In this document: positions 41,902 to 52,565 of the stretch, piece by piece
Numbering within the stretch: position 1 is the stretch's first letter
Layout: every line of letters starts with the position of its first letter
NCBI RefSeq assembly: GCF_021917145.1
Contig: NC_061064.1
Span: forward strand, 6,030,091 to 6,094,090
DNA length: 64,000 nt
Direction of reading: 5' to 3'
DNA from: Hypomesus transpacificus
Taxonomy: Eukaryota > Chordata > Actinopteri > Osmeriformes > Osmeridae
Made by a program: the position numbers and the translations under genes
The notes under the pieces: generated by a model
Told to the model about the DNA's origin: nothing
The model's database searches: none
What the model saw: the letters and a program-made list of their open reading frames with translations, nothing else

Positions 41902-42293
41902 AACACACAGTTACACACTCACACACACACACACAGTTACATTATGTGGACACAATTGCCATTGCAAACAATTACACACACAAACGCACAAATCCAAATA
42001 CACGCTTACAATGACAGTCACCTAATTAAACACACACACAATAATGCACGATTCCACACACAAACACACCACAGTGTATGGGTGTGTACTTATGCATGAG
42101 CATCTTTTGTAAATACGTGGTTTCAAATGTGTTATTGTAAGTTGGATGTAGAATACTTTAAAATGATGTTTTATGATGTATTTGTGGTTTGATTGTAACA
42201 GGAATGGGGACATTAGTGATTTTGACAACGGTACTGTAACTCTCACATTCCAATTGAAAATTGTGCTTAATTTCTTTCTTTTTTGTATGTCCA

Positions 42294-42299
42294 ATTAAA
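42294..42299 (+). terminator. Possible STX1A polyadenylation signal
   Basis: ATTAAA about 390 bp after the STX1A stop. From here to 43972 I see no gene. The long open frames there lack splice or family support. Confidence 0.3.
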
Positions 42300-43972
42300 T
42301 GGCCTCTTTTGACTTTTGACGAATGAGGTTGACCTTTCCCTTTACCCCGAAAATACCCCAAAGGTCAATAATTGAAATCAGATGAACGTTAGCAAAATGC
42401 AGTATGTGCGTTGTTATGTGTGTGTGTGTGGCAGTTGACATGTCTCCACATGCCTATCCAGGTACAGCTCTTATACAGTATTACATGTCGTACTCCGTAA
42501 CTACTGGTGTGGAGAAACCTGTCCAGACACCTGCCATTCCAGCTCCACTCACCACCTCTATCCTCAAAGCTCTCATTTCCGGCTTTACAAGACGAGCAGC
42601 TCTCTGGCAGCTCCTATGCTAGTCTGGCTGGTCTGTAGCGCTTGTTCCCTCCCTCAGCCGAGGAGAAATGTTCCTGCTGTCTCATGTGCTCAGCTGCTCT
42701 CTATGTCTTTATATAGCTCTGCCACTGCACTCCTCCGGGAGGTGGGGCCACACTGCTGGGAGGAAACACTGGAAAAGATGCAGCCGGTTGCTCTTGCCGA
42801 TTGCAGACTGGGAGCTAGTTACAGTGTATGTAGCGTTTCACACTAGGTGTGACGGTTGCTTCCTGTTTTTCCGAGAGGTTAGTACACCATTTATCCCTCG
42901 TGTGTCACCCAGCCCTCAGTGGAAACGTTCCAAATCAAAGTTTTTTGAGTTGCAGAATATCCCAGACGGCCAGACCATCAAATAGATACTTGCCCGTATA
43001 GTTACAAGATACGAATAAATGACAGGTCAAACACGGGGTGTAAGTCTGAGGTCACTACTAATACTAGATCATTTAATGGAAGCTGCAAGCCTGGAGAACA
43101 AGAAGATTGCCTGCATTTAAATGTGAGAAGAGATAACAGGCGTCCTGCGCCGAATAATGATCGTCTGAAAACCGTTTGTCCTTCTCCGCTCAGAAAATGT
43201 GCAATTAACTGCAATTTTAATTGGACAAGGAAGCAGAGCGTGTGTCAACTCTGCCTTCGCTGGGGAAAAGGTTGTCATCAGGGCCTGTTGCGTCCATATT
43301 AGCAGCTGTAAAGTGGCCTGATAACGTACATGGTAGCTAGCTGTCATGTATGCTCTTGAGAGGAAAGAACACCACGCTATCGTAGCTCACATTTACCATG
43401 TTTGATCCCAGTCTTTGCAATTGGTCATAATTGCTGCCGCTTAATGCTATAATGCAGTTACCTATGCTGTAATCACTTTCTTGTTACTGTTGACGTTATA
43501 ATAGCACATAGAAGCTATATTAGCCAGCAATAATCTGTTTATTTCTCTTTTAGTCTATGCGCCTTATATGGTGGTGTTACTCGTGGCAGATCACGGAATG
43601 TTCCATATTTCTAGCAACGGGGGGCATCTCACAACTGGGGAGATGTGAGAGAAACTGGGTCAACAAATGACACGAAAGACTCAGGAGGACAACAGTGCAA
43701 ACCCACTGTGCCATCCTATGGGGGACCGCAGCCCACTTTACTGCACCATTAACAGAATATTGATGTATTCAATATCATTATTACTCAGTGAGGGACAGTT
43801 CTTTGTTGCTTTCTAGTTGAACTTGGAAGTAGTTTACTGTGGAAATATCATGCTTCCTTGTCAGAGATTTACCACAGAATTGGTGAGCTTAACAAATCTG
43901 TACAATACAAATATAGCAGGGGAATCTCTTTATCAGCAAAATTACAACAACGGTCAGCATTAAAATGTGTTC

Positions 43973-43978
43973 TTTATT
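43973..43978 (-). terminator. Polyadenylation signal of the CARD gene
   Basis: AATAAA on the minus strand about 480 bp beyond the CARD stop codon. Confidence 0.4.
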
Positions 43979-44453
43979 CAAAATGTTTATGAATGTAGAA
44001 TGATTTATGAATATTCAAATCATTTCACATTTTACAAATATTGATGGCCAAGATTCAAAAACACAATAAACATTAAAGAGCATATATGGTAGTTTTAGGG
44101 TTGGGGGGCAACATGAGCCGATCTGACAGGGACCTGCACACATAAAGGGCATTAGACAGGGTAATCAGCGGGGTAACACAAAACAGGTGGTGGAAATGAT
44201 CGAAGACAAAACGAGTTGTAACCCGCACATGGAATCTGCCAGACCAACACAGACCCAACACCCACAAGGGAGGAAGACAGAAAGACAATCATGACACCAT
44301 GACTGTAAACCAAGGCCTATTCAGATTGACAGGCCTACAGAGGACAGAGGGATTTCTCAAACTGAATTAGGATGGAGAGCTACACACAATTTGCATTTAA
44401 ATCTGGTTGTGAGGTTAAATTTCATACCTAGTTTATTGTTTCTCTCAATGGCA

Positions 44454-45052
44454 TCAAACAGGCCTGGGGTGTAGTTGAAGCTCATTGTAAAGGGTGCCAT
44501 CTATATTCTGGAATCTCGCAAGGAACGTGTCGCAGGCTGCATCACCCTTCCTCAACACGGCGTCTATGATGTGGCGAGCCTTTTCCGCCCTCTGCTTGTA
44601 TTCCTCCTTGATGTCTTCCACTTCGGCTGTATTCAGCACCCGTTCCTCCTCGAGGTAGTCCAACAGTTGGTCCATCACGGCTTTCGACACCTTTTCAACA
44701 AACTTCGTACGAACCCCTCGGAGCTCAAGTGCTGTTGTTAAACACAAACATGCCTATTAGACAGAGGTTATCTTGAATTCAGTGTGTCCCTAATTAACGT
44801 TTAGAATTTATATGGCCAATTTTTCAAAACATAAAGTACAATTTTCGAAGGATGTATAGATTATGTTATATGTAATGTAAAAAAAGAATGTGACCAAATA
44901 ATTAGGCTAAACCCTCACTATGGCTTTAAAATGATTGAATAAACTGCAAAAGCCAGGCGCATGTTGTGCTTCTAAAACTTAAACACAAACTAAAAATACT
45001 AACTGACGCACAAATGTCGACTGCAATGTCGCTTCCTGCGATTACCTGCCAT
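44454..45052 (-). CDS. CARD-only protein, 94 residues
   Basis: Two coding exons: 45052-45046 (ATGGCAG, then GTAATC) and 44731-44454 (after AACAACAG), joined in phase. The start is MAALELRGVRTKFVEKV. Nearly the whole product is one caspase-recruitment (CARD) domain, a six-helix death-fold adaptor module: RTKFVEKVSKAVMDQLLDYL, ERVLNTAEVEDIKEEYKQRA, EKARHIIDAVLRKGDAACDT and FLARFQNIDGTLYNELQL. The pattern is closest to CARDs of inflammatory caspases and inflammasome adaptors. The frame then stops (TGA 44456-44454) after HPRPV, and no caspase or NLR domain follows on this strand as far as STX1A. A donor-like CTAGGTATGA lies about 20 bp past the stop. CARD-only proteins elsewhere act as decoys or adaptors in inflammasome signalling; that role here is inferred. 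Confidence 0.75.
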
Positions 45053-46097
45053 TGTCGAAACTTCTTTGATGAAAAAGAGAACGTGGAATGCAAATTGTTG
45101 ATGCGGTGCCAGTATAGTTTTTGGTTTTGTTAATCTATTTTCGCACAAGTGACATTTGTTATTGCTCACTGGTGTATTCCAGTTGATAAAAAGAATAACA
45201 AAAGGAGAGGAAATTACAAACCAGCCCCACTATTTTCCCAATAGCTTATAGCATATTCCTACACTTCCCGCGCGGTATAATGAAAGTGAAAGTCCTCAAG
45301 TTCAACACTAAACAATAGCCTACTTAAAATGGGAAATAAATGTAAATTTTCATTAAAGTGATAACATTGAGATATTATCTAGTGCGAAATTAATGATCAT
45401 GATAGGCGACAGCAGCCTATTGTGGAAAATGTTCCTAACAATCTTGTCTTGATCAGGCTAAGATTAAGAATAGTTCAAATACTACAAAATGTGTTCTGCA
45501 AGACTTTTCTTTTCTTTTTTTCAACAGCAAAGATAACGTTTTTCTATTGGTCGGGTTTAGGACGTACGCATATCGTGAATTCTTGGACGAATCTACGTAT
45601 CAAACGTAGCCCCATCCGCTGTGGCAGTTCAGTGGATGTAGCCTATACCGTGGGCGTACAGCATTTTGTGGTTGTGGCCGTAGCCTACCTAATGTGGGCT
45701 TCTCCTCGGACTCTTACATTTGGACCTGCGGTATTGCAATATGTCAGAGTACGTCAGCGCAAGTCCAAGCAAAGTAAAATAGGTTAACTTACGGCAAACC
45801 TACTGCAAAGATACAAGCTGTTTTGACAGGTCACACCTCCAGGTAGATGACATTGTTATTCTCTCCTTCACTAGCAAACGTAGATTTTGTTTTATCCTCT
45901 GCATTTGGATCGAGTTCACCTGACCCTCTGGCCAGTCGCGGACCTGGTGTGTGTGCATGCAGCAGTATGGATCAGACGAGGCTTCTAACGGAGAACGTCC
46001 ACCGGTCTCTTTCAATATATCGAGCCCGTTACCCGTGGCTACTTCACGGGTAAGGAGGTTCGCTCAGGAGAGACGAGCGCTCCCTCAGCCGAGAGTG
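45053..46097. other. Interval between the divergent CARD and KCTD7 genes
   Basis: About 1 kb holding the 5' flanks of two genes that point away from each other. No other gene is supported. A 121-codon open frame at 45422-45787 has no recognisable domain. Confidence 0.5.
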
Positions 46098-48284
46098 ATG
46101 GTGGTATTCTCGGCCGCAAGTGAGACTGATAAACCAGGCGATGCGATGTCGAGTTTGGACTCTGCAGAGGATGATTTCCGAAAGCCAGCTACCCCCGCAC
46201 CAAACCTCAACCTTGGCAAGTCTCTCCGTTCCACCCTTAACGCATCTGAAGAGGTAAGGATGGGCGTTTGTTGTTGTTTATTCTAGCTGCTGTCTAAAGG
46301 GGATTAAATGGTTTACTGTGAGTGCGCTGGTCATTGCCAAACTGTTAAAAACATCGCCATCTCTGTCGCTCTCCACCGACATTTTTTTCACCATGTGTAG
46401 CCTATTTCTAAATATGTTGGTTACATATATTTCCATTGCTTTCCTTCTTCAAGTAAATTATATTGATCTGTCTCCACAGGCAACAGATGATCTATCCGAG
46501 TAGCTCTTTCTTTCGTGGTCTTTATTTTGATTGGTCCAGCACCCCATATAAAGCGCTGGTCCCCTGTCCTAATTGGCTCCTTTTCAATGTAGCTCTCCTG
46601 GGATTGACCCTCTGTAATCGTGTCTGGGGAAACCCATGCACACAGTGTCATGCGTATTGACATGCGGCGGATATACTCAATATGTCCTGTCGAGATTTGG
46701 CCTGTGATTAGAATAATATCCTTAGTTGTAAGCCTGTAATTGCCATGGGTTATTAATAGCACAAGCATGTAGTCAAGATGATCTAAAGTGACAAAGGACA
46801 TCCAGGCCATGGGAATCAAAGTAATATTTTGAAAGGAGTGTCTTTCGGCATCTGTTACCTATCTGACAGATAATGAGTGCTGCTGCAGGCCCTAGTAAAT
46901 GTGTCACATTGTCTCCAGACCAGTAATATAATGTTCTTCTATCCAATCACCAGGAGTTTCCTGAGGTAATCCCTCTTAATGTGGGAGGCACCAACTTCAC
47001 CACCAGGTTGTCGACTCTGCGGCGATATGATGACACCATGCTGGCAGCAATGTTCAGCGGGCGTCATCACATTCCACGCGATGCTGAAGGGCGCTTCTTT
47101 ATCGACCGCGATGGGGCGTACTTCGGGTGAGGCCTATTCTTCATTCAGAAAAAAATAACATTGTAAGTATTGCCTGTTATTTTAATGGAAGTTGGGGCAT
47201 CTACCGACTCTGTTCTGGCAAAGAAGTGTCATCGCATAATTTCTAAGAACCAGACGACAGAGGGTAGGATTTCGTTTCAAGTATAAACTGACTGAACCTT
47301 GAGAAAACGGCATGGTGTGTGTATGTGTGCATAATGTGTGTGCTCGCTCCCCGGATACAGAGACATCTTAAACTTCCTGCGAGAAGGTGAACTACCTCAG
47401 AGAGACCGTGTGAGGGCGGTGCACAGAGAGGCTCAGTACTACGCTATTGGTCCTCTGCTGGACAGCTTGGAGGACGCTCAGCCACTCACAGGAGAGAGAG
47501 TTCGCCAGTCCTTCCTTGATCTGATGCCCTACTACAAGGGTGACTGGCTCTCCCCACTCTCACACACTGAACAAGCAGGGTGGTTTAACCTGTACACCTT
47601 TCGGCAGATGGTAACGTTGCAGCCACATTTACCGTATACAGCACATTTGACAGAATGCATTCTTTTGATCAAGAGCTAAAAATGACACCTTTGATGAACT
47701 AAACCGGGTCATGTTGCTCCCTCTGCACTGTGTAAAATTGCAACGACATGCTTTATTTTCCCTGGCATTAGGGACTGGGACAAATGCCTCCTCGTTCTGT
47801 TGAAATGGAGATGCATTTTATATGGATAAAAAAAGGCGCACAAAGAGCAGTCACAATTGCAAGTAAAATACCGTACTTCAGCCCTAAACTGAAGTTCTTC
47901 TTCCCAGACAATCTGGAGCGCATCGTGGAGATCGCCAAGCTGCGGGCCATGCAGAGGAAGGCGCGCTTCGCCAAGCTGAAGATCTGCGTCTACAAGGAGG
48001 AGATGCCCATCACGCCGTACGAGCGCCCGCTCTTCAACTCGTTGCGCTTCGAGCGCACCGAGAGCGAGGCCAAGCTGTTTGAGCACCACTGCGAGGTGGA
48101 CGTGTCCTTCGGGCCCTGGGAGGCGGTGGCGGACGTTTACGACCTCCTCCACTGCATCGTCAGTGACCTGGCGGAGCGCGGCATCACCGCCGACCAGCAG
48201 TGCATCGGCGTTTGCGACAAGCACCTCATCAACCACTACTATTGCAAAAGGCCCATCTACGAGTTCAAGATCACGTGGTGGTGA
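46098..48284 (+). CDS. kctd7: BTB/POZ domain protein KCTD7
   Basis: A BTB/T1-type adaptor of cullin-3 ubiquitin ligase complexes, linked in mammals to neuronal excitability. Four exons in phase: 46098-46253, 46954-47126, 47361-47539 and 47908-48284, giving 294 residues (human about 289). The start MVVFSAASE matches the family N-terminus, and AMSSLDSAEDDF follows. The BTB fold runs from about residue 53 to 150 (VIPLNVGGTNFTTRLSTLRR, FIDRDGAYFGDILNFLR, REAQYYAIGPLLDSL). The last exon holds the conserved C-terminal domain (MQRKARFAKLK, EHHCEVDVSFGPWEAVADVY, KRPIYEFKITWW). RABGEF1 lies 4.3 kb downstream on the same strand. Confidence 0.95.
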
Positions 48285-50782
48285 AGGTGGATGAGGCTTG
48301 TGTCATCGCCGCGTGAAGGAGAAGTCTCATTGTGGTTCCGATGAGTCAGGAGGTGGACAGTGAGTTTGCGAGGCCTTTGTTTCCATCCTGATCCTATTAG
48401 CCAAGAGTCATCAGTGACATCACCCTCTTCGTCGAGATTTGAAACCGACTCTTTGAAACCGATGCTGCTGAGATTGTTGACAGGTGAGATTATGGCTTTG
48501 ACGCTTGAATTTTCTGACCCAATCGCTCGATTTTGTTTGTTTGTTTTATTCGTTGCCAACATTTACCCAAGTCACAGTAATGGCAGCGTACTTTTTTGCT
48601 GATTTTATTTCATTAAACTCTGGGAGTTTTTGTGCACCTTCAGGCATTAGCTTGTGAACTGTCCAAGGTTTTTCTTTTATAAAAGGGTAACATTGATTTC
48701 ATTTTGTGTCTACATGTTATTCTATTCCCTTTGGCTTTCACCGTCCTTTTATGAAGTTTTTCCTGGTACAGTATGTGATCTTGGTTACCTTTGGTAGCTA
48801 AGGAGAGCCCTCACAACTGAACTGGATGCAGATTAACAAGCTGCTGAGATATTTTCCATGTACTGTAAATAGCTACATGTAAATGTTTATTTTTGTTACT
48901 TATACTGATTCTGTCAATGCTTTTTCACCTAATTAATTAGGATTTAGATTTTGTCAGGTCATTAATAATGTGTAGCTTGTCTGTCTGTGATTAGCGTGTG
49001 TCAAAAAGTCTGAACTCAACACAATTAAGTTTATGGTGGTTCAATAATCGGTTGTTGAACTACCATAGTGAATGTGTGTCACAGTTGTTTTGACAACTGC
49101 TTATTTTGAAGTGCAGTGGTCATTTTATCCTTCTCTGAAAACTGTACACTGACTTCAGAAAAATTCATTCATTTTCAGCCAAATTCTACACATCCTGTGC
49201 AACATACTCTTTTTATCATTTCCGTTTTGGAAACCCAAAGGAAATTAGAGAGTTGAAAATGAAGTAGGTTAAAGAGCAAGGGCTAGGTTATCTGACCTTG
49301 ATTGGTTTCTGTGAGATACCAAATTACAAAGTTGTTTAACTGAACATTGAAAACAATGCATGCGCATCCTGCTTAAGATGATCTCAGAAACAGACTTTAT
49401 AGATCACTTCTGGAAACAGTATTTCTAGGTTACCTAGATGGAGTGTCTTCTCACAAGCTCACAGTAGGAGAGATCTAAAAACATCAACTTCTCTGTAAAA
49501 GAAGAACATCACACATTCAGTGGTAACATCTTTGGGTCATAGAGGATCAGTACATTCCTAAATTGAACAGATTTTGCTGATACGTTGCATGTATCTATTT
49601 GCCGCAACATATAGTACACTAATTTGACCTTCTTTAGCAGCATGGTATGGATAAGCAGTTTCATATGGTCATTTTATATAATGTTTTTACTGATATATTA
49701 GAATTTCTGCTTAAGTGCCTTTGATTAAGGGCATGACAGTTTCTCAAACAAATAGTTTAATAAATCAAGAATCACCTGACCACAAAATAGTTTTTCTTTC
49801 TGGACATGGGGACTACGCAGTCACTCTGTCCTTGTTACTCTGTTGTGTTTAGTCATCTAATAAAATGGTTTAAAATGTTAGTCCCAATAGATTGTATGAT
49901 GTCAGGATATATCCTTCGAGGGCTCGTGATCAAATGATGATGTGCAATTTCCTGTGTGCAACACAGTGTTTTCCACTTTGAAGGAAGAACCCATCAATGT
50001 TATGTTAAAAATATTTATTTACCGTGTAGTTATACATTTAAAGACAATTAGAACAAAACACATGAAGGTGTACTATGTTATTGGTTGTCAGATTTCCCAG
50101 ACATTTCTTGTTGTGTTCTTGTTCTGTGCAATCAATGTCATGTTATATGCAGGTTTCAGTTGGGACTTATTTGATCCCATTTCCCCTTCGTTTATCAGGA
50201 TTAGATTGCTAGTCAGTAGACAAGTGTTCAAGATCCCCATTTCTTGCTGTTAGGTGTCAATTTTAAAATCATATAGAGGGCTCAACTGCCTGATTTGGGA
50301 TGGAAATAAAGTTGTATTTATTTATTTAAATGTTTAAGGCATTAAAAACATAATGATTGTTATTTGCACATTTTAAAATTACAACCTTGGCTGGTGAATG
50401 TCTATTTGCAGATTCCGTAGGTGGTCCAGTAAAAACCTGGCTGCTCCTGGCATGGGAGAGTTGAAAAAAAAATGCACAGCTTGACTTACTGCAGTATTAA
50501 GTTGGCAAGAATACTATCTTGTTTTAACATACTGTTGCATTATTTGTTGTAATACTATGCTGTACTGTGCTAATAGTTATGTATATTTTATGTTTTTTTA
50601 TAATAAGATTCAAATACAGTTTGCCTTAGTCTGTACATTGGTCCCTGAAGTCATTTTTTCCTCCAGTCAATAAAATTCATATTTTATACTGATCACTTCA
50701 TCAATTAACACACAGTGCATGGACAAAGGGTAGCGCACTGTATACATAAATTAGATACATCTTAGTTGTAGAATATATAATT
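48285..50782 (+). other. KCTD7 3' untranslated region and spacer
   Basis: AT-rich and without a gene. Several candidate polyadenylation signals occur (AATAAA at 49859-49864 and 50669-50674; ATTAAA near 48612), so alternative 3' ends are possible. Confidence 0.5.
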
Positions 50783-50813
50783 ATTTTGCAGACTGGGCAA
50801 TGGTCTGCAAAAT
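50783..50813. repeat. Perfect 11-bp hairpin
   Basis: ATTTTGCAGAC and GTCTGCAAAAT are exact inverted copies around a 9-base loop, between the KCTD7 3' end and the RABGEF1 5' end. Confidence 0.85.
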
Positions 50814-50847
50814 GTAACAATATGTAACAATATGTCCAACAATAAAA

Positions 50848-50879
50848 CATTGTGAAAATTCCGAGTGATTTTCACAATG
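50848..50879. repeat. Perfect 12-bp hairpin
   Basis: CATTGTGAAAAT and ATTTTCACAATG are exact inverted copies around an 8-base loop. An AATAAA lies immediately upstream (50841). This is the second perfect hairpin within 100 bp. Confidence 0.85.
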
Positions 50880-50939
50880 AACTCCCACCGCTAGAGGCGC
50901 ACCAAGCTCCACCTCCTATTATACTCACCATCCAGATTC

Positions 50940-51003
50940 ACTCTGAAACAAGGAGTGGAGGTTCACTAGTCTGAGAAGTCGTCCTTGAGAACTGTAATAT
51001 AAG
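50940..51003 (+). other. Candidate non-coding first exon of RABGEF1
   Basis: ATATAAG is followed by an ideal donor GTAAGG at 51004. The stretch lies about 1.5 kb upstream of the first coding exon, whose own acceptor (CTCTCCCCGCCAG, ending 52546) leaves 19 untranslated bases before the ATG, so an upstream 5' exon is required. The left border is a guess. Confidence 0.35.
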
Positions 51004-51823
51004 GTAAGGCTAAAACCATATTGCCAGGTCATGTGCAAAATACCGATCAATGATTTAGCAGTTTGATAAAATGCTATCTAGATTGCATATTCCCTTGAAG
51101 TGGCACTTGAACACATTCACTAGCACTAGCTAGATAGCCATCCAAGCTAACGCGTTCTTCTATTGTTAAATACTGAGTTTATAGATACTCGGCAGGATCA
51201 TACATATTAAGCTGAGCTCCCTCTTTTGCATTTGCAAACTATAGTTAGATTTAATCTGTGCAATCCCTGCGTGCTGCCATTTTAGTGGACGGCTGTGTAT
51301 GTATTATACTCGACTACCAGCACAGGCATAACGATGTTCGTTGTGTATGTATGTGCGGTTTTGGTGACGTCATGCTCTCAGTTGGACCATGTTGACACTT
51401 TATGCCTGTCGCAGATAAAGTTATTTCTGCTGATAAAGCACTGACAAATATTTGATACAGATTACTCATGCTTAACCTTTGACTGTTTTAACTGAGGTTT
51501 AGACAATGTACTCCTGTTACTTACTCAATTACTCTTTGGGATCGATTAACCTACCTACTTAGAAGCAAATAATGAGGACTTGTATAATGCAAGGTGCATA
51601 CAAGTATAGTCAAAACTCATTAACAACCTACCAAATTATATATTTAACAAACACATTGGGTACTGTAAGTCCTAACCTCCCGTTGGAAACATTTACAAAC
51701 ACATTAGTAGTCACTGTATCCACACAACAGTGTCCTCTGCGCTCAGAGCCAAGCAGTGTTAGCATTGCATGAAATATTAATGTTCTGATGGTTGTGCTTC
51801 CTGCCATGGAGATGGCTCCTGTT

Positions 51824-51824
<1 letters not shown>

Positions 51825-51883
<59 letters not shown>
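51825..51883. repeat. C tract (about 30 bases) joined to (CA)n
   Basis: A pure C run merges into CA repeats within the presumed RABGEF1 first intron. Another short CA run follows at about 51930. Confidence 0.95.
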
Positions 51884-51884
<1 letters not shown>

Positions 51885-52565
51885 CCCCACCAGGTACTCG
51901 GTGCTGCTGTGCTTTGCAAATCGGTTAGGAACACACACACACACACACACATCAGACATCTGATTTGATGTTACTATGAGGAAGTAAGGAATGGACCTAG
52001 GCTACAAGTGGGCTTCTTTAAGAAAACACTCCAACTTGTAGTTTGCTGTCTCATTTCGGAGGGGGTCTGTTTCTCAGAGTAGATCTTATTTTCACTTCCT
52101 TGCATGCAGACTGACTTTTGCCCTGCGGCATCTTAGTGCTGAAATGTCAGAGGGGTGTCATGTAATCAGTCACGTAACCGCAGCACATCTGCTGTGTTTG
52201 AAGTTTTTTTGGATGTGTACGTTTTTCCTTTACACTATTTTGAGAAGTCGGTGAATCTTGCTATGTGGAAAGCAGTCCGTTTTCTGTGATACCCAGTGGA
52301 GACTGGTCTAGGCCTATGTGAGTGAGGTGTGTTAAATAGGCCCTCCTTTACGTCAGCAACTGCAAGTTAGCCTGTCAACAGTCCTCAGCTGAATGATGGT
52401 TCAGCCGTATGCAGGTGAAGCCTACACCAAATCCTAACTGTATGTAGAAATCCACAATAACAAGTAAATGGAATTCTACGTCCATTTCCCTGTCTCGTGA
52501 GGGCATGCCTTAATGTCGTCGTGACGATGTCATCTCTCCCCGCCAGCGAGTGCCCGGGCAACAAC

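Noticed and set aside
45422..45787. A 121-codon open frame between the CARD gene and KCTD7
   Set aside because: Hydrophobic but irregular composition, no family similarity, no nearby splice or polyadenylation signals.
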